Positions 1 to 6,693 of a DNA stretch of 8,209 bases are shown here, in pieces (the stretch's first letter is position 1; each line of letters begins with the position of its first letter). The stretch is from assembly GCA_007125275.1 (NCBI GenBank), contig SLDN01000017.1, forward strand, positions 1 through 8,209, read 5' to 3'. The notes beneath the pieces are model-generated. The model saw only the letters and a list, made by a program, of their open reading frames with translations. It was not told the DNA's origin and ran no database searches. Origin of the DNA: Bacteroidales bacterium. GTDB lineage: Bacteria > Bacteroidota > Bacteroidia > Bacteroidales > UBA7960. Position numbers and translations under genes: made by a program.

Positions 1-1
1 A

Positions 2-3000
2 TTGTTATGCATCCTGATGCAAACACCTGACAAGCCGTTCACGAAAACACAGGAAGAGTTTGATGCCTTGTTTAACCAGTTGAATTACACCATTGGCGGT
101 GCAACAGGTAGCGTCAGAGACTATTACCTTGAAAGCTCTTATGGACAGTTTGACCTGACCGTTGATGTTGTTGGGCCATATACTGCACAGCACAATATGG
201 CCCATTACGGTTCGACCTGGGCAGGAGCCCGGCAGCTGGCTACTGAAGCTGTTCATCTTGCCAACCCTGATGTTAATTTTGCGGATTACGACAATACCGG
301 CAATGGCTGGATGGAGGGTTTTTATATGATCTTTGCCGGTTATGGCGAAGAGGCTGGTGGCGGCCCAAACACCATCTGGTCGCACGCCTGGAGCATTGAT
401 CCTGTGCAATTTGATGGTGTATGGATCAGCCGTTATGCCTGCTCTCCGGAGCTGCGCGGCAACTCAGGCAGCAACATCACACGCATCGGCGTCGTCGGCC
501 ACGAGCTTGGCCATGTATTTGGTGCCCCAGATTATTATGATACGGATGGCAGCGGCTCAGGCGGATCGTATCCGGGTACCGGTGGCTGGGACATGATGGC
601 AGGCGGCAGCTGGAACAACGGCGGCGCAACCCCGGCACACCACAACGCCTATACGAAGGTGTATTTGTATAACTGGGCAGAAGCTTCCATACTGAATCAA
701 CCTGGAAATATTACGCTTGAAAATGCAGCCCAGCACAGCAATAGTTTTTACCGCATCAATACAAATACCCCCGGCGAATACTACCTGCTCGAAAATCGCC
801 ACCACATTGGTTTTGATGCAAACATTCCCGGCCAGGGCATGATTATTTATCACGTACACAGGGAGGTTGCCACATCCGGTAACTCAATCAATGTCGGACA
901 TCCCCAGAAAATGTACCCCGTTTCAGCTGGCGCCAATACAGACCCCTATGGCCCCCCCGAATCGTATGGCAATATCAACTCAAACGAAACACCATTCCCC
1001 GGCTCTACCAATCAAACCCATTTTTCTGACCATTCAACACCAAGCATGTTGTCATGGGCCGGTGATGACACCCATAAACCATTAACAAACATCTCACGAA
1101 ATGCCGCCAACCAAACAGTATCTTTTGACTATATGGAGGGGGTGGTCCTGATTAACGACTGGTTGCATTGGGATGATGGCCTGCATGAAACGTCCTTAGG
1201 CCTTGGATCGGGAGGAATTTATCAGATAGCCGCCCGCTTTGACCCCGAAGACCTCGAAGCCTACGAAGTTTTTGATATTGCATCAATCAGACTATATATT
1301 AACAACCCTCCCACCAATGCCGCCATAAAAGTATGGCAGGGCGACTCACAGGAAACGCTCCAGGAAATTGCACACCAGGCGTTCTCACCTGCCTCGGCAA
1401 GCTGGATCGAAGTCAGCTTTGATCAGGCCCTCGAATTTGACCCTGAAATGGAACTCTGGATCGGTGCCGAATATGATGACCCGGGACAAGGGGTCTTTAC
1501 CGCCTCTGTTGATAACCAAACAAACTACGAAGGCAAAGGCAACATGATACGCATGGACGTGGATGATCCCGAAGGCTGGGTGCCATTGTCAGATTATAAT
1601 ATCAATGGCGATTGGAACATCCAGGCAAAGTTAACCCTTGGAGATCATAACATCATATCTTTCAGCGTTGTTGATGGTTCTGGCGGCACACTCACAGCCG
1701 AGGCCGACGGAGAAACGATCAGCTCAGGTGCCTTGCTGCCCGATGGTGCAGATGTGCTGTTTACTGCCATGCCAAATTATGGTTTTGCAATCAAAGAATG
1801 GAAAATGAACGGCCAGGTTGTCGAAAACCATACTGAACCGGTTCTTGAAGTTCCGAATGTGACCAATAGTATCCAGGTACATGTTGAGTTCAGGACTATG
1901 ACCTCGGATGACATGCAGCAAGTTATGTTCAATGTAACGAATCAATCAGGCGAACCGGTCAGCAATGCCATGATCACCATATTACCGGATGGCAGTCGCG
2001 GCAAATCAACAAAAACAAACAGGCTGAAACCTCCCAAGGCAATTACAAACAGGGTGAACATTGAAACCGGTACCATCAACTTCCCAAACGACAATAAAAA
2101 GCACAACACAACCGACAATGCACTCCAACGCTCAAACGCTGCTTCCTCCGGACATGCACCCGGGAATGGGGAGCACAGAAATGGAGAATGGATAAAATAC
2201 TGGCAAAGCGGTGTGAACGATAATGCCCTTGGCCTGGGCGGCAGCGGAGCAACATGGTACACTGCTATTCGCTGGATGCCTGAAGACCTTGGCATATATG
2301 ATGGATACGCCGTCACCGGAATACGCGTTTTTATGAATGACCAGCCGGCAAACGGGGCAGTCATGATCTGGCAGGGTGACATCGATAATCCTGAAGTGAT
2401 GATCAGCCAGGAGATGACAGTGACTGAAGAAGACTGGGTTGAAGTGGAACTGATCGAACCTTATGCAATAGATGCCGGTCAGGAGTTATGGATAGGATGG
2501 GAGATCGGAGACCTGGGTGATGGTTGCTTCCCTGCTTCCTTTGAGATCTCAGAACAACATCATCAATTGGCCAACCTTTTACAGTTTGGTGATAACCCCT
2601 GGCAGTTTGCCTCTGATTTCGGATTCAGTCTTGTTTGGAACATCGAAGCTTATGTGCAACCCAACCCATTTGTGCTTTTCACCAACGAAACCGGACAGGC
2701 CGGTATTGATGCCTTCCCCGGGAATTATCAGTTCCATATAGAAAAGGAAGGATACGAAGACCATTATGATACATTTTCTTTAACAGATGAGCCACTGGAC
2801 ATTGATATTGTAATGACATCCGACGGAGATCCGGACACGTTTACCATTGGTTTTTCCGTAATTGATGAGTTTGGAGACAACATTGACGACGCCATCATTA
2901 CCCTTGGCGATATCACGAATGAGGCTGGCGATTACGTGTTTCATAATGTTCCTGAAGGCAATCATTTATGGATGGCAGAACGCCTTTGCCATATCGAACA

Positions 3001-3241
3001 GCATGGTGAGATCAATCTGCTGCAGGATGCTGATATTGAAACAGTATTGTTACTCGACCACCTTACAGGGGATGCAAACGGTGATGGACTGGTAAATGTA
3101 CTTGACATTATCCATATTGCAAACTATTGGTCAAACGATTACACAGAGGGCTTCTGCTTTTACAATGCAGATGCAGTCGAAGATGGTGCAATTGACATAT
3201 TGGATATTATCGCTATCGTCAATATCTTTGCAAAAAAATGA
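2..3241 (+). CDS. Secreted M6 family (immune inhibitor A-like) metallopeptidase with modular C-terminus; 5' end cut by window
   Basis: Predicted extracellular zinc endopeptidase. The frame is open to the left edge, so the signal peptide and propeptide are missing; 1079 residues are visible, numbered here from base 2. The catalytic domain covers about residues 1-380. It contains the zinc site HELGHVFGAPD at 167-177 (H167, E168, H171, with D177 as probable third ligand in the HExxHxxGxxD pattern), a WDMMAGG segment at 196-202, and the M6-typical strings SELRG-like (SPELRG), YLLENR and GQGMIIYHVHR. Then follow a Trp-flanked beta-sandwich module (384-544), an InlB-B-repeat-like segment (551-630), half of a carboxypeptidase-regulatory-like domain (641-663), a polar K/N-rich linker, a second sandwich module (730-885), the other domain half (890-938), a complete regulatory-like domain (946-1020) and a dockerin-like end (1024-1079). 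No type IX sorting domain is seen after the dockerin. The family call is firm; substrate and secretion route are unknown. Confidence 0.93.
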   Translation: MLCILMQTPDKPFTKTQEEFDALFNQLNYTIGGATGSVRDYYLESSYGQFDLTVDVVGPYTAQHNMAHYGSTWAGARQLATEAVHLANPDVNFADYDNTGNGWMEGFYMIFAGYGEEAGGGPNTIWSHAWSIDPVQFDGVWISRYACSPELRGNSGSNITRIGVVGHELGHVFGAPDYYDTDGSGSGGSYPGTGGWDMMAGGSWNNGGATPAHHNAYTKVYLYNWAEASILNQPGNITLENAAQHSNSFYRINTNTPGEYYLLENRHHIGFDANIPGQGMIIYHVHREVATSGNSINVGHPQKMYPVSAGANTDPYGPPESYGNINSNETPFPGSTNQTHFSDHSTPSMLSWAGDDTHKPLTNISRNAANQTVSFDYMEGVVLINDWLHWDDGLHETSLGLGSGGIYQIAARFDPEDLEAYEVFDIASIRLYINNPPTNAAIKVWQGDSQETLQEIAHQAFSPASASWIEVSFDQALEFDPEMELWIGAEYDDPGQGVFTASVDNQTNYEGKGNMIRMDVDDPEGWVPLSDYNINGDWNIQAKLTLGDHNIISFSVVDGSGGTLTAEADGETISSGALLPDGADVLFTAMPNYGFAIKEWKMNGQVVENHTEPVLEVPNVTNSIQVHVEFRTMTSDDMQQVMFNVTNQSGEPVSNAMITILPDGSRGKSTKTNRLKPPKAITNRVNIETGTINFPNDNKKHNTTDNALQRSNAASSGHAPGNGEHRNGEWIKYWQSGVNDNALGLGGSGATWYTAIRWMPEDLGIYDGYAVTGIRVFMNDQPANGAVMIWQGDIDNPEVMISQEMTVTEEDWVEVELIEPYAIDAGQELWIGWEIGDLGDGCFPASFEISEQHHQLANLLQFGDNPWQFASDFGFSLVWNIEAYVQPNPFVLFTNETGQAGIDAFPGNYQFHIEKEGYEDHYDTFSLTDEPLDIDIVMTSDGDPDTFTIGFSVIDEFGDNIDDAIITLGDITNEAGDYVFHNVPEGNHLWMAERLCHIEQHGEINLLQDADIETVLLLDHLTGDANGDGLVNVLDIIHIANYWSNDYTEGFCFYNADAVEDGAIDILDIIAIVNIFAKK
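1151..1633 (+). repeat. Trp-flanked beta-sandwich module, copy 1 (protein-level repeat in the M6 peptidase)
   Basis: Residues 384-544 of the M6 protein form the first of two related modules. Landmarks shared with copy 2, in order, are a W-rich opening followed by a GLG-containing turn, an A-R-(F/W)-x-PEDL segment, an I-R-(L/V)-(Y/F) strand, the (V/I)-WQGD tetrad, a W-(I/V)-EV strand, an E-LWIG strand, and a closing WNI(Q/E)A. Such modules occur in secreted Bacteroidota proteins, where they are usually treated as accessory or adhesion-type beta-sandwiches. The binding target cannot be read from the sequence. The two copies look clearly diverged at protein level, so this is an old duplication rather than a recent DNA repeat. 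Confidence 0.85.
1652..1891 (+). other. InlB-B-repeat-like segment of the M6 peptidase
   Basis: Residues 551-630 carry the pattern of divergent InlB B-repeat domains: a short GGTL(T) strand, a polar stretch leading to 'ALLPDGADVLFTA', then 'PNYGFAIKEWKMNG' and a final hydrophobic strand ending in VEF. In these domains the P-x-x-G-(Y/F)-x-x-x-x-W core is the diagnostic part and is present here. These modules are generally spacers or adhesive elements in surface and secreted proteins. It lies directly after sandwich copy 1 and before the split regulatory-like domain. The assignment rests on motif resemblance only. Confidence 0.6.
2189..2656 (+). repeat. Trp-flanked beta-sandwich module, copy 2 (protein-level repeat in the M6 peptidase)
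   Basis: Residues 730-885 repeat the landmarks of copy 1: the W-rich opening with ALGLGG, the PEDL segment, the IRVF strand, IWQGD, WVEVE, ELWIGWE and the closing WNIEA. It is preceded by about 65 residues rich in K, N, T and S without predicted fold. The module with this linker sits between two pieces that together look like one carboxypeptidase-regulatory-like domain (641-663 and 890-938), so it appears to be inserted inside that domain. The repeat itself is seen directly; the nested insertion is an inference. Confidence 0.85.
2837..3061 (+). other. Carboxypeptidase-regulatory-like domain of the M6 peptidase
   Basis: Residues 946-1020 read as a complete domain of this beta-sandwich family. 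The pieces are an opening strand 'FSVIDEFGDNIDDAIITLGD', the TNEAGDYVF turn-and-strand, the 'NVPEGNHLW' strand, and a closing run ending in 'ADIETVLLLDH'. The usual glycine-tyrosine of the 'KEGY' position is replaced by 'ERLCHIEQHGE', which includes a cysteine. These domains act as structural spacers in secreted Bacteroidota enzymes. It lies directly before the dockerin-like end. Confidence 0.65.
3071..3238 (+). other. Dockerin type I-like C-terminal domain of the M6 peptidase
   Basis: Residues 1024-1079 hold two EF-hand-like calcium loops, each followed by a short hydrophobic helix. Loop 1 (1024-1035) is DANGDGLVNVLD, with acidic or Asn residues at positions 1, 3, 5, 9 and 12. Loop 2 (1057-1068) is DAVEDGAIDILD; position 3 is Val instead of the usual Asp/Asn, so its calcium binding may be weak. 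The helices are 'IIHIANYW' and 'IIAIVNIF'. Canonical dockerins bind cohesins in cellulosomes. In Bacteroidota such domains are often found at the ends of secreted proteins without any known cohesin partner. No cohesin is seen in this window. Confidence 0.8.
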
Positions 3242-3248
3242 GGTATGC

Positions 3249-3279
3249 ATTTCAGTTCGTAACGGGTACTCACTGAAAT
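3249..3279 (+). terminator. Weak stem-loop after the M6 peptidase gene
   Basis: An 8-bp inverted repeat, ATTTCAGT (3249-3256) with ACTGAAAT (3272-3279), begins 7 nt after the M6 stop codon. A further 3 bp (GTA/TAC) can pair inside it after a 2x2 internal loop. The stem is AT-rich and no T-run follows at once; the nearest is at 3307-3312. It could be a weak terminator or an mRNA-end structure, or it could be chance. Confidence 0.3.
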
Positions 3280-3313
3280 CCATATATTTCACCAACACAT
3301 TAACTCTTTTTTG

Positions 3314-3321
3314 TATTTTAG
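3314..3321 (+). promoter_or_regulatory. Possible Bacteroidota -7 promoter box before the M3 peptidase gene
   Basis: TATTTTAG matches the Bacteroidota -7 consensus TAnnTTTG at all but one fixed position and is followed by C. It lies 44 nt upstream of the M3 start codon, a reasonable leader length. No convincing TTTG-type -33 box is seen at the usual distance, so this is tentative. If real, the M3 gene can be transcribed independently of the M6 gene. Confidence 0.3.
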
Positions 3322-3365
3322 CACACAATTTTTTCAACCATATAAACAATTTTAAAAAAGAACCA

Positions 3366-5486
3366 ATGAAAAAGTATTTTATGTTAATGATCTTACCTGC
3401 CTTGGTGCTGGGCTCCTGTGCAGGGCCTGAGAAGGACAATCCGTTTTTTGCTGACTATGAAACGCCGTTTGGTGTGCCGCCTTTCGACAAAATCGAAAAC
3501 GCGCATTTTGAACCGGCCATACTGAAAGGCATTGAAGAACAGGCTGCTGAAGTGCAAGCCATTATCGACAATCCTGAACCGGCCACCTTCGGGAACACCA
3601 TCGAAGCACTGGAGTATTCCGGTGGGTCGCTGATGAACGTATTGCGTGTATTTTACAACTACAACTCATCACTCACCAGCGATGAAATTCAACAGATCGC
3701 CCAGACAATGTCGCCCAGGCTGTCAGAACACTCCTCAAATATCAGTCTGAACCTGGATTTGTTCGCAAGGGTTAAGGCTGTTTATGATCAAAGAGATCAA
3801 CTGGACCTCAACCCGGAACAGCTGAGGCTGCTGGAGCAAACCCATAAGGGCTTTGTGCGCAGTGGTGCCAACCTGCCTGCTGAAAAGCAGGAACGCCTGC
3901 GTAAAATCAATGCCGAGCTCTCCATGCTATCTCTGCAGTTCGGACAAAATGTGCTGGGCGAGACCAATGCCTTTACGATGGTTGTGGATAATGAAGAAGA
4001 TCTGGCCGGATTGCCTGAGACATCGATCGAGGCAGCCGCAGACCTGGCAGCCAATATGGATATGGAAGGAAAATGGGTTTTCACACTGCATAACCCCAGC
4101 GTGATGCCTTTCCTCTACAATGCTGACAACCGCGAGCTTCGCAAGAAGATGCAGCAGGCGCATATCCACCGTGGCAATAACGACAACGAGTTCAACAACA
4201 GGGAGATCCTGGCCAAAACGACCAACCTTCGCATTGAGAGAGCAAAACTGATGGGTTATGACACCCACGCTGACTTCAGCCTGGAAGAGACAATGGCCGG
4301 CAGCATCGAAACTGTGATGACCTTTATCGACCAGGTTTGGCAACCCGCCATTGCCCTGGCAAAAAAGGAAGCTGAGATGCTGCAGGAAATGATTTATGAA
4401 AATAATCATGACTACCAACTGGAGCAGTGGGACTGGCGCTATTATGCTGAAAAAGTGCGCCGCGAAAAATACGACGTGGATGAGCAGGTTGTACGCCAGT
4501 ATTTTGAGTTGAACACCGTCCGCGATGGTATCTTTATGATCGTTGACAAGCTTTGGGGGCTGCAGTTCGTAGAGCGTACCGATGTGCCAAAATATCATTC
4601 TGACGTCCAGGTATTTGAAGTGCTTGAGGCGGATGGCTCGCACATCGGCATTCTTTACATGGACTTCCACCCGCGCGACAGCAAGCGCGGCGGTGCCTGG
4701 ATGAGCAGCTACCGCGGACAGCGCGTGGATCAGGATGGCCGCTATGTGCACCCTGTGATTACCATCGTGTGTAACTTCTCACCTCCAACATCTACAAGGC
4801 CCTCGCTGTTGACTTATGACGAGATGACCACCTTCTTCCATGAGTTCGGACATGCACTGCACGGCCTGCTTTCCGATGTCCATTATCCAAGCCTCGCAGG
4901 CACCAACGTGCCAAGAGACTTCGTTGAACTGCCATCACAGATCATGGAAAACTGGGCCAACGAACCCGAAGTGATGAAAACCTTTGCCCTGCATTATGAA
5001 ACAGGCGAGCAAATGCCACAGGCACTCATGGACCGCATCATCGAAAGCGCACACTTCAACCAGGGCTTTGCCACCGTCGAATTCCTGATGTCAACCTACC
5101 TGGACATGGAATACCACACCATGACAGAACCATTTGCCGAAGACATGCTTGACCAGGCTTCCATCATAACTGAGAAAAGGACCATTGAAAAGTATGGAAT
5201 GATCCCGGAAGTACACTACCGCTGGGCAAGCACCAACTTCCAGCACGCATTCTCCCTGGGTTACGATGCGGGCTACTATAGCTATATGTGGTCAGGCTTG
5301 CTGGATGCCGACGCTTATGAGGCATTCCGCGAAACCGGTGACGTGTATGACCAGACCGCCGCAAAGGCATTCCGCGAACACATTCTTGAAAGAGGAGGCA
5401 CCAAAGAACCTATGGAAATGTATGTAAACTTCCGTGGCCGAGAACCTGTGATTGAGCCGCTGCTCAGACAACGCGGATTAAAATAA
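3366..5486 (+). CDS. dcp: M3 family metallopeptidase, Dcp-type peptidyl-dipeptidase/oligopeptidase, predicted lipoprotein
   Basis: Predicted zinc oligopeptidase that removes dipeptides from, or cleaves, short peptides at the cell envelope. The protein is 706 residues, close to the roughly 680 of E. coli Dcp plus a signal peptide. The zinc motif is HEFGHALHG at 492-500 (H492, E493, H496), and E521 in PRDFVELPSQ is the third ligand at the family's spacing. The conserved C-terminal string 'HAFSLGYDAGYYSYMW', which supplies substrate-contacting His/Tyr residues in M3 enzymes, is intact. The ATG at 3366 gives a type II signal peptide: MKK, a hydrophobic core, then LGSC with the lipid-bearing Cys at 18. 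The frame is open upstream to 3096, but that part overlaps the M6 gene and has no matching family sequence. The leader is A-rich with no clear Shine-Dalgarno sequence. It starts 124 nt after the M6 gene on the same strand. Dcp versus a broader oligopeptidase specificity cannot be settled from sequence alone. Confidence 0.95.
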   Translation: MKKYFMLMILPALVLGSCAGPEKDNPFFADYETPFGVPPFDKIENAHFEPAILKGIEEQAAEVQAIIDNPEPATFGNTIEALEYSGGSLMNVLRVFYNYNSSLTSDEIQQIAQTMSPRLSEHSSNISLNLDLFARVKAVYDQRDQLDLNPEQLRLLEQTHKGFVRSGANLPAEKQERLRKINAELSMLSLQFGQNVLGETNAFTMVVDNEEDLAGLPETSIEAAADLAANMDMEGKWVFTLHNPSVMPFLYNADNRELRKKMQQAHIHRGNNDNEFNNREILAKTTNLRIERAKLMGYDTHADFSLEETMAGSIETVMTFIDQVWQPAIALAKKEAEMLQEMIYENNHDYQLEQWDWRYYAEKVRREKYDVDEQVVRQYFELNTVRDGIFMIVDKLWGLQFVERTDVPKYHSDVQVFEVLEADGSHIGILYMDFHPRDSKRGGAWMSSYRGQRVDQDGRYVHPVITIVCNFSPPTSTRPSLLTYDEMTTFFHEFGHALHGLLSDVHYPSLAGTNVPRDFVELPSQIMENWANEPEVMKTFALHYETGEQMPQALMDRIIESAHFNQGFATVEFLMSTYLDMEYHTMTEPFAEDMLDQASIITEKRTIEKYGMIPEVHYRWASTNFQHAFSLGYDAGYYSYMWSGLLDADAYEAFRETGDVYDQTAAKAFREHILERGGTKEPMEMYVNFRGREPVIEPLLRQRGLK

Positions 5487-5558
5487 ATCTGCGCATGTCA
5501 TTGCAGTCCCATTTGGAATAATAGTCAGGGGAACCATAGTCATTCCCGTGCTTCCCAC
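5487..5558. other. Convergent intergenic spacer, no feature seen
   Basis: This stretch lies between the M3 stop codon and the terminator stem. I see no coding potential, no repeat and no RNA gene in it. Confidence 0.6.
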
Positions 5559-5603
5559 AAAAGAAAAGAGGATATCCAGCAGTTGGATATCCTCTTTTCT
5601 TTT
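5559..5603. terminator. Bidirectional intrinsic terminator between the convergent M3 and BASS genes
   Basis: Perfect 19-bp inverted repeat: the left arm at 5559-5577 ends in GAGGATATCC and the right arm at 5585-5603 starts with GGATATCCTC, with a 7-nt loop AGCAGTT. The outer arm is A-rich on the left and T-rich on the right, so each strand reads a stable stem followed by a U-rich tract. It lies 72 nt after the M3 stop codon and 30 nt beyond the stop codon of the opposing BASS gene, where a shared terminator is expected. Confidence 0.92.
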
Positions 5604-5604
5604 T

Positions 5605-5631
5605 GAAGGTGTTTTTTTGGAAGGTGTTTTT
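5605..5631. repeat. Tandem 12-bp direct repeat with 15-bp period
   Basis: GAAGGTGTTTTT occurs at 5605-5616 and again at 5620-5631, separated by a few T/G bases. It fills the gap between the terminator stem and the stop codon of the minus-strand transporter gene. It probably arose by local slippage; no function is evident. Confidence 0.7.
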
Positions 5632-5633
5632 GG

Positions 5634-6689
5634 CTATTGCCTTCTTTGCGCCGGGGCACTCCCCTGGCTCGGATCAGACGCCAGGCGGGCAGGTAAAAAC
5701 CCTTTTGGGTAGTTTGTAACGTAATCATCTCCAAACAAACGATTGTGTATGACTGTATTGCGATAGATGCTCCAATCGCGGTAGCCCTTTTTTCGAAAAC
5801 GCAAGGTAATCACTGAAGATGTGATCACAATGAATGTAGAATAGAGGATCGCCAGCCATATCATCTGGCTCTGCACGGGCTCCTGAAAGCTCAGCAGAAT
5901 AATTGCAAATGCCACCGGCCCGTTCTGTATGCCTGTTTCCAGCGATATCGCACGCTGAAAAAGGGGATAAACACCCAGCAAGCGCGACACCCAATAGCCA
6001 AAAAAGAAGCCAATGAGTCCGACACCAATGGCACCGATATATATTTCAATGGGTGTCTCGATGAACAACCTTCCGTGGCGTGTAAAAGCCGTTAAAATAA
6101 GGTAAAGAATCACAATGATACCCATGAAGCCGGCCGTATCCTCCGCTGTCTTGGCCCAGTCCGGCCACTTTTTCCGAATGAACATCCCCATGGCAACGGG
6201 TACAAAGACAAGAATGAGAGAGCTGATGATATTCATCGTGGGAATGACAAACTCTGTTTCTGCTCCGGTTAGCTGCATCTGAGCAGTGATTTGCGCAGCA
6301 AAGCCACCGGTGTACAATTGAAGCAAAAGGGGCATCATCAGCAGGGCCAGCATCGTAGAAGCCACTGTCATCGAGATGCTCAACGCCACTGAGCCTCTTG
6401 AAAAATAAGCAAACATATTGGATGTGGTGCCACCGGGCAGACATCCGATCAGAATCAATGCGATGGCAAAAGCCGGATCAAAATTTAATACCGTGGCCAG
6501 CGAGAAAGCAATAAAGGGCATAAAGCCAAACTGGGATATAAAACCAATAAGAACGCCCCTGGGTTTCCGAAAAACTGCACGAAAGTCGTCGGCTGTCAGG
6601 CTGGCACCCATACCGAGCATGATTACGAAGATCATGATCGCCAATAACGCCTGATCGTGTGCATATAAAAGCTGCGTAGTGAATTCCAT
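5634..6689 (-). CDS. Bile acid:sodium symporter (BASS/SLC10) family transporter
   Basis: Predicted inner-membrane sodium-coupled importer of an organic anion; family members carry bile acids, pyruvate, pantoate or other carboxylates, so the substrate is open. The protein is 351 residues from the ATG at 6689. About nine hydrophobic segments are visible, near residues 12-31, 46-66, 72-88, 98-123, 150-170, 188-206, 217-240, 257-270 and 276-298. Family signatures are LPGGTTSN (PGGTTSN at 85-91), followed by a 'VALSISMTVAST' helix, and ETGIQN at 251-256, a conserved polar segment of the crossover/sodium-site region. A tail of about 50 mostly polar residues follows the last helix. The ATG at 6689 is preferred because it lies 4 nt after the upstream stop codon and places helix 1 normally. 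An in-frame ATG at 6734 would add 15 polar residues overlapping the ligase gene. It probably shares a transcript, and possibly translational coupling, with the acyl-CoA synthetase. Confidence 0.92.
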   Translation of the reverse strand: MEFTTQLLYAHDQALLAIMIFVIMLGMGASLTADDFRAVFRKPRGVLIGFISQFGFMPFIAFSLATVLNFDPAFAIALILIGCLPGGTTSNMFAYFSRGSVALSISMTVASTMLALLMMPLLLQLYTGGFAAQITAQMQLTGAETEFVIPTMNIISSLILVFVPVAMGMFIRKKWPDWAKTAEDTAGFMGIIVILYLILTAFTRHGRLFIETPIEIYIGAIGVGLIGFFFGYWVSRLLGVYPLFQRAISLETGIQNGPVAFAIILLSFQEPVQSQMIWLAILYSTFIVITSSVITLRFRKKGYRDWSIYRNTVIHNRLFGDDYVTNYPKGFLPARLASDPSQGSAPAQRRQ

Positions 6690-6693
6690 ATAT

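Noticed and set aside
5..409. Minus-strand open frames within the M6 gene (here, and at 557-859 and 1942-2382).
   Set aside because: They are antisense to the conserved M6 coding frame, have no recognisable domains, and show no start context.
3096..3365. A 90-codon in-frame upstream extension of the M3 peptidase.
   Set aside because: It overlaps the dockerin coding region of the M6 gene, and using it would bury the lipoprotein signal peptide inside the protein. The ATG at 3366 gives a proper signal peptide.
3232..3365. A frameshift at the A-run before the M6 stop codon that might restore a lost C-terminal sorting domain.
   Set aside because: I read both alternative frames. One stops within about 15 codons, and the other runs on without the PNP/strand pattern of a sorting domain before entering the M3 gene.
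3927..4751. A 274-codon open frame on the minus strand inside the M3 peptidase gene.
   Set aside because: It lies entirely antisense to a well-supported gene, and its His/Val-rich translation resembles no family I know. It is a codon-bias shadow.
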